NCBI GenBank assembly: GCA_016790165.1
Contig: JAEUPL010000005.1
Coordinates: 62,001-126,000 of the forward strand
Reading direction: 5' to 3'
Source: Burkholderiales bacterium
GTDB lineage: Bacteria; Pseudomonadota; Gammaproteobacteria; Burkholderiales; Casimicrobiaceae
Length of the DNA stretch: 64,000 nucleotides
Part shown: one piece after another, positions 27,165 to 35,965 of the stretch
Layout of the letters: every line of letters starts with the position of its first letter
Position numbering within the stretch: the first letter of the stretch is position 1
Notes under the pieces: generated by a model
What the model was told of the DNA's origin: nothing
The model's database searches: none
The model's input: only the letters and a program-made list of their open reading frames with translations
Translations under genes and position numbers: made by a program

Positions 27165-28013
27165 TCAGGCTCGTCCGGAGCCGTGGGCACCGTTCTCACT
27201 CTGTCTTTGTACCACCGCCTCCCGCCGCACCCTGACCGGATCACGCGCGATCCACGCGGCCACCTCGGCATCGTAGCTGGGATGCTTGGCGAGCAGCCGA
27301 GCGGCGCCTTCTTTCATCAGCGCTTGCGTGGCTTCGCTGAACGAGACGCCGCCCTCGTGTGCGACGTAGGCGTTGGGGCAGAGCACGTTGCGAAATCCTG
27401 CGGTGGCGGCGCGCATGCAGAAGTCGTTTTCTTCGCCATAGCCGCGCGGAAAATTTTCCACGTCGAAGCGGCCCACGGCAGCGCGGCAGGCGGCGGTGAT
27501 GAGCATGCAGAAGCCGACGCCGGTGGGCAGATCAATCGCCGCGGCGGGCTGCGCGCGCAGCGTGCGCGCGATGCGCTCGCGCTCGGCGGCAGTGGGCATG
27601 GGCCAGGCACGCGTGAAATCGGGCAAGGAACAGATCGTGGCGTTGTTCGAGAACGGCGTGACGGTACCGATGCGCGGGTCTTCGGCGGCCGTGGCAAGCA
27701 TGGCATCGAGCCAGCCGCTGCTGACTTCGGTGTCAGAGTTCAGCAGGCAGACAGCCTCATCGTCGCGGGCAGCGGCGAAGGCCTGATTGACGTTCCAGGT
27801 GAAGCCGCGATTGATGGCGTTGTGCCGCGCCTGCGCGTCGGCGTGCGCCAGCGCCCAGGCGTCCAGCATCGGCGCGACGTGCGGGTCGGGCGAGGCGTCG
27901 TTGATGATGAGCACGCGGTGCGCAGGCGCCGGCCGCGCCGCTCCGAGCGCGGCGAGGCAGCGCGCGGTGGCGTCGGCGCCGTTGTAGACAGGGATGCAGA
28001 TGAGGGCACTCAT
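27165..28013 (-). CDS. Glycosyltransferase family 2 protein
   Basis: This 282-residue GT-A enzyme begins SALICIPVYNGADAT and has the nucleotide-sugar region IINDASPD. The LLNSDTEV segment carries the DxD-like metal site, and GYGEENDFCMRA is the usual acceptor-side ED motif. It has no membrane segments. ATG 28013 is chosen because the family begins exactly there; the longer reading runs into repeat copy C. Acceptor and donor are unknown. Confidence 0.9.
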   Translation of the reverse strand: MSALICIPVYNGADATARCLAALGAARPAPAHRVLIINDASPDPHVAPMLDAWALAHADAQARHNAINRGFTWNVNQAFAAARDDEAVCLLNSDTEVSSGWLDAMLATAAEDPRIGTVTPFSNNATICSLPDFTRAWPMPTAAERERIARTLRAQPAAAIDLPTGVGFCMLITAACRAAVGRFDVENFPRGYGEENDFCMRAATAGFRNVLCPNAYVAHEGGVSFSEATQALMKEGAARLLAKHPSYDAEVAAWIARDPVRVRREAVVQRQSENGAHGSGRA

Positions 28014-28071
28014 GGGCGGGCTTTCGCCAAGCGGGCACGCGCCCAGCTGCGGTTGCCATCGCGCTTGCATT

Positions 28072-28193
28072 TATGGCTTTTCGGCGCTATCGACCGACAC
28101 GCCGTCGTTATCGGCTGTTTTTCTGGCAAGTCGACTATGGCACAAATTGGGCTGCAACGATCATCTGGTAGTCGATGTAGCCAAAAAGCCATA
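28072..28193. repeat. GGCTTTT/AGTCGACT intergenic repeat, copy C
   Basis: This 122-bp element has perfect 10-bp ends TATGGCTTTT (28072-28081) and AAAAGCCATA (28184-28193). AGTCGACT is central at 28129-28136. It lies between the ABC ATPase gene and the glycosyltransferase gene, both on the minus strand. Its left half is clearly alignable with copy D through ATCGACCGA, CTGTTTTTC and AGTCGACTA. Confidence 0.8.
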
Positions 28194-28215
28194 GCCACAA
28201 CGTTGACCGGCCGCC

Positions 28216-29277
28216 TCACCCCAGCCGCGCGCCGCTTGCTGCGTCGAACAAATGCACGCGCTCGGCGTCGGGATTGAGCCAGACCGTGTCGCCGCTCTTT
28301 GCCGTCACGCGATCGCGCAGCACGATCTGCACTTCGTGCCGATGATCGCCGTCGACATGCGCCACGATCATGGTGTCGGCACCGGTCGGTTCCACCACGT
28401 CGACGACCGCCTTCAGCCCTTCGCCCGCCGTACCAAGACTCAGGTGCTCGGGCCGGATGCCGTAGGTGACGTCATCCGTGCCGCGATGGCCCGGCGCGGG
28501 CAGGCGCGCGCTGCCCACGGTGGCCGTGCCGTCGCCGTTCAACGTGCCCTTGAGAAAGTTCATTGCCGGCGAGCCGATGAAGCCCGCGACGAACAGGTTG
28601 CACGGCCGATCATAGAGCGCCAGCGGTGCGCCGATCTGCTCGACGCGACCATCCTTGAGCACGACGATCTTGTCGGCCATCGTCATCGCTTCGATCTGGT
28701 CGTGCGTGACGTAGATGCTGGTCACTTTCAGCCGCTGATGCAGCGCCTTGATCTCGGTGCGCATCTGCACGCGCAGTTTGGCATCGAGATTCGAGAGCGG
28801 TTCGTCAAACAAAAATACTTGCGGCTTGCGCACGATCGCGCGGCCCATCGCCACGCGCTGGCGTTGGCCGCCAGAGAGTTGCTTGGGCAGGCGGTCGAGG
28901 TAGGGCGTGAGGCCAAGGATTTCAGCCGCCTGATTCACGCGCTCGTCAATATCGCTTTTCGGGCGCTTGGCCAGCATCAGCGAGAAGCCCATGTTTTCGC
29001 GCACGGTCATGTGCGGGTAGAGCGCGTAGCTCTGAAATACCATCGCCACGTCGCGCTCTTTCGGCGGCAGATCGTTCACCGCGCGATCACCGATCGACAC
29101 CGTGCCGCCAGAAATTTCTTCCAGCCCGGCCACCATGCGTAGCAGCGTTGACTTGCCGCAGCCCGAGGGACCGACCAGCACGCAGAACTCGCCGTCGTCG
29201 ATGGCGATATCGACGCCGTGTACGACCTCGGTCGTGCCGTAGCGTTTGACGACTTGCGACAGGGTGACTGACGCCAT
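28216..29277 (-). CDS. ugpC: Carbohydrate ABC transporter ATP-binding protein (UgpC/MsmK type)
   Basis: This 353-residue ATPase has Walker A GPSGCGKST, the Q-loop in VFQSYALYPHMTVREN, the signature LSGGQRQRVAMGRAI, Walker B LFDEPLSNLDAK and the switch histidine in YVTHDQIEAMTM. The C-terminal TOBE regulatory domain (YGIRPEHLSLG) identifies the CUT1 sugar or glycerol-3-phosphate class. GGAGGAG precedes the ATG. No permease or binding-protein gene is adjacent, so it may serve transporters elsewhere, as MsmK does. The symbol is by similarity only. Confidence 0.92.
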   Translation of the reverse strand: MASVTLSQVVKRYGTTEVVHGVDIAIDDGEFCVLVGPSGCGKSTLLRMVAGLEEISGGTVSIGDRAVNDLPPKERDVAMVFQSYALYPHMTVRENMGFSLMLAKRPKSDIDERVNQAAEILGLTPYLDRLPKQLSGGQRQRVAMGRAIVRKPQVFLFDEPLSNLDAKLRVQMRTEIKALHQRLKVTSIYVTHDQIEAMTMADKIVVLKDGRVEQIGAPLALYDRPCNLFVAGFIGSPAMNFLKGTLNGDGTATVGSARLPAPGHRGTDDVTYGIRPEHLSLGTAGEGLKAVVDVVEPTGADTMIVAHVDGDHRHEVQIVLRDRVTAKSGDTVWLNPDAERVHLFDAASGARLG

Positions 29278-29434
29278 GCGGTTCTCCTCCAGACATCGCG
29301 CCAGCGTGCGCAACGGTGCTTGAGTGTAGCGGCCCGTGGCTGTCACCGCGCGCGATGGAACACCGCCGCCACGGCCGCCGACCGCATCATGCGAGCGACG
29401 CCAAACGACCGCAGCGACGGCGGCGTGCGGGCTA

Positions 29435-30049
29435 CTACTGGCTCAGGTGCAACTGGTACTCGGCGCCGGTCGATAGCGTGCAGCGGCCTGTGCCCTGTGT
29501 CGGATGGTTCAGCGTATAGGTGCAGGCGAGCGTCGCACCGCGCGAACCGACCGCGTTGGCCACCCCCGATGCACTACCGCGCGTGGCGCGCGTGGCTTCG
29601 CCGTTGAATTGCTCGCCCGCAATCTGGATGACGAAACCGCCCCGGCCGTCGAGGAAGTTTTGTACGTGGCCAACCGCCATGCCACCCGCCTGCGCCGACG
29701 TATTAAGCGGATACAGTCGTGCGCTCAGGTTGAGCGGTTGCGGCGGTGTGGGGAGCGCCGGCGCCACCGCGACCGGTGCGTTGGCGCCATACGGCAACGG
29801 GCGGCCATCCGGACCCATTGGCACGACGACGCAAGCGCTCAGTGCGAGCGCCGGCAACCCGCAGGCGAACAAGGGAAACGCTGAATCAGTCCGCGCGGAG
29901 CTGCGCGCGAAGGATCGGGATAGATGGCGAGCCGCAAATCGCAGTCGTAGCGGGGCTACGACGAGGCTTTGCAACGAAGCCAGCCGCACGAGCCCGGCGA
30001 CGCGTGGCGCGCGTGGTTCTTGTTCAGGGTTTCCCAGTGTGATCTTCAT
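29435..30049 (-). CDS. Putative lipoprotein with a mobile element inserted in its signal-peptide region
   Basis: The frame encodes 204 residues, but residues ~6-59 are translated from a 163-bp MITE-like element. Before it is MKIT and after it is LFACGLPALALSACVVVP, which together would make an ordinary lipoprotein signal with lipobox LSAC. The mature domain ends GSRGATLACTYTLNHPTQG and TGAEYQLHLSQ, a conserved-looking beta-rich region I cannot name. As it stands, the export signal is displaced about 54 residues inward, so the protein may be mislocalised or made from another start. The element keeps the frame open. Confidence 0.6.
   Translation of the reverse strand: MKITLGNPEQEPRAPRVAGLVRLASLQSLVVAPLRLRFAARHLSRSFARSSARTDSAFPLFACGLPALALSACVVVPMGPDGRPLPYGANAPVAVAPALPTPPQPLNLSARLYPLNTSAQAGGMAVGHVQNFLDGRGGFVIQIAGEQFNGEATRATRGSASGVANAVGSRGATLACTYTLNHPTQGTGRCTLSTGAEYQLHLSQ
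29873..30035. mobile_element. MITE-like element F (GGGAAAC ends) inside a lipoprotein gene
   Basis: This 163-bp element starts GGGAAACGCTGAA (29873) and ends with the complement of GGGAAACCCTGAA (30035), one mismatch in 13. The central hairpin is GTCGTAGC-GGG-GCTACGAC (29944-29962). The ends and the hairpin are shared with the element at 56.8 kb. No transposase is encoded, so it would be moved in trans. No clear target duplication is visible. Confidence 0.72.
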
Positions 30050-30258
30050 GGTGCATCTCTCGTGAACGGGCACATGCCCGCCAGCATTGGGGGTGCGGGC
30101 GGTGCGGCGGGTTCAGCGGAGGGGCGCAACGAGATCGCGCGTGTTCCACGCAGTTGAGCGCCGTTGGCGCTGCGCGGACAAGCGAGCCCGGCGTTTCGAT
30201 GCAGTTCACAACATGCAACAAATCGTAATGACGCGGGCGATGTGTACCTGGGGCGCGT

Positions 30259-30816
30259 TTACACGCCGTTACCGGCGAGCGCCTTTTCCACGGCCCTCAC
30301 GAGCGTTGTTGACAATGGCTCCACGTCGCTCGGATACGCCGCCACGCGGCCCTGACGATCAATCAGGTATTTGTGGAAATTCCACTTCGGCGGCTGCCCT
30401 GTTTTTGCGATCAGGCTCACAAACAACGGGTGTTTGCCGATGGGAACCTCAAGTTTCTCGAACATCGGAAACGACACGCCGTAGTTCGCCTTGCAGAATT
30501 CGGCGATTTCCTGATTCGAGCCGCGCTCCTGTGCGCCGAAGTCATTCGCGGGAATGCCGAGCACCACCAGCCCTTTGCCCTGATAGCGCTTGTACAGCGC
30601 TTCAAGTCCCTCGTACTGCGGCGTATAGCCGCATCGGCTGGCAACGTTCACCACCAGCACCACTTTGCCCTTGTACTGCGACAGCGCCACCGGCTTACCC
30701 GGAAGCAACGGGTTCAGGGTGACATCCAGCGCGTCTTGCGCGCGTGCGCCCGATGCCAGCAGCGTGACGAAAAGCATCCCTGCCAGTGCTAGCCAATGGC
30801 CAAACAACCGAATCAC
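30259..30816 (-). CDS. Glutathione peroxidase, exported
   Basis: This 185-residue thiol peroxidase has cysteine in place of selenocysteine (C62 in NVASRCGYTPQY). The family motifs GIPANDFGAQERGS, with the catalytic glutamine region, and PKWNFHKYLID, with the tryptophan, are present. An N-terminal hydrophobic signal (LFGHWLALAGMLFVTLLAS, cleavage likely after GARA) points to the periplasm. The start is GTG 30816 with GGGGAGGGG upstream. It would reduce hydroperoxides, probably with thioredoxin-like donors. Confidence 0.92.
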   Translation of the reverse strand: MIRLFGHWLALAGMLFVTLLASGARAQDALDVTLNPLLPGKPVALSQYKGKVVLVVNVASRCGYTPQYEGLEALYKRYQGKGLVVLGIPANDFGAQERGSNQEIAEFCKANYGVSFPMFEKLEVPIGKHPLFVSLIAKTGQPPKWNFHKYLIDRQGRVAAYPSDVEPLSTTLVRAVEKALAGNGV

Positions 30817-30906
30817 AAACCCCTCCCCAATCCGGATGCGCCGGTGCGTGTGGTCGACAACGTAACAGGGTAGCATTGCCCGCCTGATTTTGCTGAACGT
30901 AAGCTC

Positions 30907-31572
30907 ATGCTCACTTTTTTCAATCGCGCCGCCCTGCTGGTTGTTTCCCTCTTCGCCGCAGGTCTCGCGCACAGCCAGACCCCAACCTCGCGCAAGCCCT
31001 CGACAGCGCCTCCCGCGCCTGCGGCCAAGGCCGACAAAATCATGTCGATTGACGAACTGCGCACCTGCATGACGATGCAACAGGCCAACGAGAAGAACGC
31101 GGCCCTCCTCCTGCAGACCCAGGACGACTACAAGCGCGACCAGGAGGCCGTGAAGGCCGAGCAGGCCGACGTCGCAAAAGCCAGCGCTGCGCAGCGCGCG
31201 CGCCTCGCGGCGCTGACGACCGAGCGCGAGACGGTCGCGGCCGCCGTGACGGATCTCAATGCACGCATTGGGGCCGCGAAAAAGGACGAAGAACGCGCCG
31301 CGCTCGAGCCCGAGCGTGCAACACTCAATGAACGCAGCGCCGCGTTTGGCAAGGCGCTCGACGACTACAACGCGGCGCAAGGTGCGCTGCGTGACCGCGT
31401 GACTGCCCTGAACACGCGAATCGATGCGCTGAACGCGCGCAGCAAGACGGTGAATGACGGCATCGAGCCGCACAAGGAATCCGTCGCCAAATGGCGAGAG
31501 CAGTGCGGCAGCCGCCGCTATCGCGAAGAAGATGAAATCGCCATCAAAAAGGAGCTGGCTGCGAACAAGTAG
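30907..31572 (+). CDS. Exported coiled-coil protein, unknown
   Basis: This 221-residue protein has a signal peptide (LTFFNRAALLVVSLFAAGL, cleavage likely after AHS), a Pro/Ala-rich linker and a long helical region of about 140 residues rich in Ala, Glu, Arg and Asp, consistent with a coiled coil. Two cysteines, in ELRTCMTMQ and WREQCGSRRY, bracket the helix and could form a disulfide. It is divergent from the exported glutathione peroxidase. No family is recognised. Confidence 0.72.
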   Translation: MLTFFNRAALLVVSLFAAGLAHSQTPTSRKPSTAPPAPAAKADKIMSIDELRTCMTMQQANEKNAALLLQTQDDYKRDQEAVKAEQADVAKASAAQRARLAALTTERETVAAAVTDLNARIGAAKKDEERAALEPERATLNERSAAFGKALDDYNAAQGALRDRVTALNTRIDALNARSKTVNDGIEPHKESVAKWREQCGSRRYREEDEIAIKKELAANK

Positions 31573-31620
31573 CCGGCCGGTGATCGCGCCGGCATCGCTT
31601 GCGGCGGTGATCCTGGGCGA

Positions 31621-31872
31621 TCAATCCGCGCGAACGTAGGCCTCGACCGTGCCCTTGAGCTTGATGGTCAACGGGTTGCCCTTGCGATCGCGCGTCTTGC
31701 CCACCGGCACGCGCACCCAGCCTTCGCTGATGCAGTATTCCTCCACATCGTGCCGCTCCTGTCCGTTCAGACGAATGCCGATCTCGCGCTGGAAATACTC
31801 CGGCTTGTGATACGGGCTCTTGGGGTCGGTGGAGAGGCGGTCGGGCAGGTCTGACGGGGTGGCGTTGGACAT
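31621..31872 (-). CDS. DUF3297 family protein
   Basis: This 83-residue protein matches my memory of DUF3297: LPDRLSTDPKSPYH, IGIRLNGQERHDVEEYCISE, GWVRVPVGKTRDRKGNPLT and IKLKGTVEAY. The family is short, cytoplasmic and of unknown function, often near redox genes. It is convergent with the coiled-coil protein gene. Confidence 0.85.
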   Translation of the reverse strand: MSNATPSDLPDRLSTDPKSPYHKPEYFQREIGIRLNGQERHDVEEYCISEGWVRVPVGKTRDRKGNPLTIKLKGTVEAYVRAD

Positions 31873-31960
31873 CGGGCGCTAGAAACAGGGTTTGCAACGG
31901 CCCGTAGTTTCGCAGATTCGCTCATCTCCTTGCGTCGTGCAACCACGTTGCTCCGACCGT

Positions 31961-34081
31961 TCAAAGATTCCCGGCAAACAACCGCCGCACAAACAAATCC
32001 TTGAAACTGTGCGCGTCGGCCAGACCGAGGCGCTCCAGATAGGCATGCGGCGCCTCGCGACCCTGCCAGAGGCTGCGCACGGCCATGGTGACGAGTTCTG
32101 TGGGGTGATAGCTCGCGTGCTTGAGTTTTTTGAGCGCGCGCACGATGTGCAGTTCATCGTCGGTCAGGTCGGTGCCGAATGGAAAGTCGGGCAGCAGTCC
32201 GGCCTCAGCCCATGGGTGCAGTTTTGCCTCCAGCGCCTCCGGCAGATTGTTGCGATATTGCTCGGGAAGCTCGTAGTGCTTCTCGAGTTTGCCGTGCGCC
32301 TTGGCCTGCCGTACCAGCTCGTCCTGAAAGCGCGAATCTGCAATAGCCAGCAGCCGCTTGACGACTTCGGAGTCACTTTGACCACGCAGGTCGGCGACGC
32401 CGTATTCGGTCACGAAGATGTCCCGCAGATGGCGGGGAATCGTCACGTGACCGTAGTTCCACACGATGCTGGATCGCAGCCCATTCTTGTTGTCGTGCGT
32501 GGCTCGCAGCATCATGATGAGTCGCGCGTCAGGCAGCGCGTGCGACATCGCTACAAAGTTGTACTGTCCGCCGACGCCACTCACGACTTCCCCGTTCTCG
32601 AAGCCGTCACTCGCAGCAGCGCCGAGCAGGGTAACGATCATCGTGGTGTTCATGAAGCGCGCCTTGGCGCGCTGCGCACGTTTCAAATCACCCTGGCCGT
32701 AGAGCTGGTTGATAAAGTCGATGCGCGTCATGTCGATCTTTGCAAGATCCTGTTCCGGCATGTTGCGCAAATGCTCGTAGAAATCGCGTGGCCCGAGAAA
32801 GAACCCGCCCGTCATGTAGACACCACCGCGCAGGCGTGACCCGAGCATGTGGCGACAGACCGCCTCAAAGTTCGCTTCATCAAACAGATTGCTGCTGCAC
32901 CGCGCGTCGCCGCACAGAAGATGGTCGCCGTGCAGGCGCACGTCGGCCCGCAGGACGCCGAAGCGTTGCAGGAACTCGAGGTCCTCGGCGGCCAGCGGGG
33001 AGCGCACGCGGCCGGCATCAAGCAACGCGCGCAACGTGGCGGGCGTGACTGTTTCGTCGGCAATGCGCCCCGCGTTGATGAGCTGCTGCAAGCTCGTATC
33101 AGCAAACACTTCGCGGCGGATGATGCCGGCTTCAATCAAGCGCAGAAAGCCGTTGACGAACATCTCCGAGCAACCGTAAAGACCACGGTCGAAGCGATCG
33201 AATTCGCGTCCGACCAGCGGATCGGACGAAATGGTTTCGAGAATGCGGCGGTACTCAGCACCGTGCCGGTCGCGCACGATCAGTGCCTGCGCAATCGCGT
33301 CACCCAGCGAACCGATGCCGATCTGCAGGGTGCCGCCGTCGGCAACCAGGCTGCTGGCGTGCAGGCCGATGGCGTAGTCGGCGAGGGAAACCTTGCCATT
33401 GGGCGGGGCAAACACGGTGTGCGTGGCGGCCGGATCAGTGACCACGAGGTCAAAAAAGTCAGGGGCAACGACGGCACCGCCAAGCATGTACGGCATCTGC
33501 TGGTTGATCACTCCGATCTTGATCAACGGCTGTCCGCGCTCGGCGTATTTTTCGACGACCTCGAACGTCACGTCGGGATTGCTCGACAAACTCAGGCTCT
33601 GGTGGTCGCCCTCGCCACGCGACGCCACCGCCTGGGCGATCACGTTCATACCCTGCACCGCCATGTCGCGCGCGACAAAGGTGTAGTTGGTCGAGATGTA
33701 GTTTTGCTGCGCGGCGACGTTGCCGAGGTAGTCGCCGGTCTTCATGAAGAATTCGCGCACTTCAACGTTGTCGGGCAAGTGCCCGCCACGCAGGTCTTTC
33801 ACGTAATCGAGGTCAGGGTAGTCGGCAAACACGCGCTCGACCAGTGGTGCCAGAAAGTGCGCCTCCAGCTCGCTGTGCCCGACGGGCTTTTCCAGCGAGA
33901 GCGCGGTCACAATGCGCAGCCTCCGTGCCGGGTTGTTCTTGATGCGCCGGTAAAGCGCGTTGACGAACGGGTTGGGCTTGCCAACGCCAAGAGGAATGCC
34001 GAGCACCACATCGCCCTGAATCGTGTCGAGGACGTAGTCGACGGCAGCGTCGATGGAATTCATGAAACGCGGTGTGGTCAC
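31961..34081 (-). CDS. Acetyl-CoA hydrolase/transferase family protein (long form)
   Basis: This 706-residue protein is far longer than classical 430-510-residue acetyl-CoA hydrolases or CoA transferases. The N-terminal half has GIPLGVGKPNPFVNALYRRI and GDYLGNVAAQQNYISTNYTF; the C-terminal half has the AcCoA-hydrolase domain with VSGVGGQYNFVAMSHALP and VTEYGVADLRGQSD. It probably transfers or hydrolyses acyl-CoA. The start is GTG 34081 with GAGGAGA upstream. It is divergent from gshA; the 224 bp between holds nothing else I can name. Confidence 0.9.
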   Translation of the reverse strand: MTTPRFMNSIDAAVDYVLDTIQGDVVLGIPLGVGKPNPFVNALYRRIKNNPARRLRIVTALSLEKPVGHSELEAHFLAPLVERVFADYPDLDYVKDLRGGHLPDNVEVREFFMKTGDYLGNVAAQQNYISTNYTFVARDMAVQGMNVIAQAVASRGEGDHQSLSLSSNPDVTFEVVEKYAERGQPLIKIGVINQQMPYMLGGAVVAPDFFDLVVTDPAATHTVFAPPNGKVSLADYAIGLHASSLVADGGTLQIGIGSLGDAIAQALIVRDRHGAEYRRILETISSDPLVGREFDRFDRGLYGCSEMFVNGFLRLIEAGIIRREVFADTSLQQLINAGRIADETVTPATLRALLDAGRVRSPLAAEDLEFLQRFGVLRADVRLHGDHLLCGDARCSSNLFDEANFEAVCRHMLGSRLRGGVYMTGGFFLGPRDFYEHLRNMPEQDLAKIDMTRIDFINQLYGQGDLKRAQRAKARFMNTTMIVTLLGAAASDGFENGEVVSGVGGQYNFVAMSHALPDARLIMMLRATHDNKNGLRSSIVWNYGHVTIPRHLRDIFVTEYGVADLRGQSDSEVVKRLLAIADSRFQDELVRQAKAHGKLEKHYELPEQYRNNLPEALEAKLHPWAEAGLLPDFPFGTDLTDDELHIVRALKKLKHASYHPTELVTMAVRSLWQGREAPHAYLERLGLADAHSFKDLFVRRLFAGNL

Positions 34082-34305
34082 GATGGTCTCCTCGCTGTCG
34101 TGGCGGTTGGGGTTTGCCGCATCCGCACTGTAGCGGTCCTGTTGCAGCGCACGTTGATCCGGCGCAAGCCGGCCGCGCGTTGTCCGCCTCCGCTACCCCA
34201 TTGAGTTTTTTCGCACCGTCGCCAACTGGATACGACGGCGTGTTACCGTTCGTTGCGCCGCCGGTTGTTGCGGACGTTGGCGGCAGCCGCACTATCGGGG
34301 ACGTT

Positions 34306-35859
34306 ATGACCAGTTTGCAAGATCGCGCACGCGCGCTCTCCGTGAATCGCCTGCGTGGCATGCGCCGCGGCATTGAGAAAGAAAGCCTTCGCGCACAGCC
34401 CGGCGGCGCGCTGGCGCTGACGCCGCACCCCGCAGCGCTCGGCTCCGCCCTAACGCACCCCTCCATCACCACCGACTTCAGTGAGTCCCAGCTCGAACTC
34501 ATCACGGGCGCACACGGCGACGTTGATGCCTGTCTGAACGAACTCAGGGACATTCATCGCTTCGTGTATCACACCCTCCGGGCAGCGGGCGACGAGATGC
34601 TCTGGGTGTCATCGATGCCCTGCGGCCTGCCCACCGATGAAACCATTCCCATCGCCCGATACGGCAATTCCAACGTCGGTCGTGCCAAAAGCGTCTACCG
34701 CACGGGCCTGAGCTTTCGCTATGGCAAGCGCATGCAGACGATCTCGGGCATTCACTACAACTGGTCGCTGCCCGGCGTGACGAGCGATGAATACTTCGCG
34801 TTGATCCGAAATTTCCGTCGTCAGGCGTTCTTGCTGATGACGTTGTTTGGGGCCTCCCCCGCCGTCTGCAGCACGTTCGTGGAGGGCCGCGAGCACACAC
34901 TGCAAGCACTGGGCTCGGGCGGCAGCCTGTATCTGCCGCACGCAACCACACTGCGCATGGGGCGGCTGGGCTATCAGAGCGACGCACAGACGGCGCTCGC
35001 CGTGAGCTACAACAGCCTCGAGGGTTACGCCGCGTCGCTACACGGTGCGATGACGCGGCCTTACCCGCCCTACGAAGCCATTGGCGTGCGCAACCCTGGC
35101 GGCGAATACAACCAGCTCGCCACGACCCTGCTGCAGATCGAAAACGAGTTTTACGGCACCATTCGACCGAAGCGCGTCATCCGGCGCGGGGAACGCCCGT
35201 TGCATGCGCTGCGCGAACGCGGCGTGGAATATGTCGAAGTGCGCCTGATGGATCTCGACCCCTTCGAGCCCGTTGGTATCAATGCGCAGACGATGCGTTT
35301 TCTCGATGTCTTTCTGCTGCACTGCCTGCTGACAGACAGCGCGCCCGACACCCCCTCGGAAATCGCCGCACTGGGACGCAATCAGCAGCGCACGGCCGCG
35401 ATGGGGCGTGCGCCCGGCCTGCGGCTGGAACGCGGTGCCGGCGAAATCGCACTCGCGGACTGGGGCGCGGACATTCTCGAGCAGTGCGCGCCGATTGCCG
35501 CAAGGCTGGATGCGGCGTTGGGCAGCGGGGCCGGAGCGGACTCCCGCCCTGACACCTACGTCGCAGCCGTGGCCGCCGCGCGCGATGCGCTCGCCCATCC
35601 CGACCGCTTGCCCTCTGCGCGCGTGCTGACCACCATCCGTGGCGAGCACGACAACTCCTTCGTGCGCTTCGTGCGAGCGCAGTCGCAGCAAACGCAGCAG
35701 CAGTTCCTCGCCTCAGCGCTTGAACCCGCTCAGCAGGCCGCATTTGAGGCACAAACTGCGGCCTCCATCGCCGCGCAACGTGACATCGAGGCGGCGGAGT
35801 CCGTGCCCTTCGAGGCCTATCGTCAGCACTACATCGACGCTACGCGGCTGGTGGTTTAG
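34306..35859 (+). CDS. gshA: Glutamate-cysteine ligase
   Basis: GshA makes gamma-glutamylcysteine, the first step of glutathione synthesis. At 517 residues it matches the E. coli-type enzyme (518). GMRRGIEKESLR carries the substrate- and metal-binding glutamates, with TDFSESQLELIT, SGIHYNWSLP and EYVEVRLMDLDPFEPVGI further on. The ATG at 34306 with GGGGA upstream gives the family length; upstream in-frame codons lack conservation. gshB is not adjacent. Confidence 0.97.
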   Translation: MTSLQDRARALSVNRLRGMRRGIEKESLRAQPGGALALTPHPAALGSALTHPSITTDFSESQLELITGAHGDVDACLNELRDIHRFVYHTLRAAGDEMLWVSSMPCGLPTDETIPIARYGNSNVGRAKSVYRTGLSFRYGKRMQTISGIHYNWSLPGVTSDEYFALIRNFRRQAFLLMTLFGASPAVCSTFVEGREHTLQALGSGGSLYLPHATTLRMGRLGYQSDAQTALAVSYNSLEGYAASLHGAMTRPYPPYEAIGVRNPGGEYNQLATTLLQIENEFYGTIRPKRVIRRGERPLHALRERGVEYVEVRLMDLDPFEPVGINAQTMRFLDVFLLHCLLTDSAPDTPSEIAALGRNQQRTAAMGRAPGLRLERGAGEIALADWGADILEQCAPIAARLDAALGSGAGADSRPDTYVAAVAAARDALAHPDRLPSARVLTTIRGEHDNSFVRFVRAQSQQTQQQFLASALEPAQQAAFEAQTAASIAAQRDIEAAESVPFEAYRQHYIDATRLVV

Positions 35860-35965
35860 CGCGCCGCTCCGAGATCTTCTGCGCAGGCGGGGCAGCGCTC
35901 CATACCCGCAAGTGACTCACGTACGACGCGCTGGAACCCTGTCTGGCGACAAAGCGAGGTAGACC

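Noticed and set aside
27183-28277. 364-codon plus-strand frame opposite the glycosyltransferase
   Set aside because: It runs through repeat copy C and into the ABC ATPase gene and has no protein-like features.
32849-34204. 451-codon plus-strand frame opposite the acetyl-CoA hydrolase gene
   Set aside because: Antisense shadow of a conserved gene.
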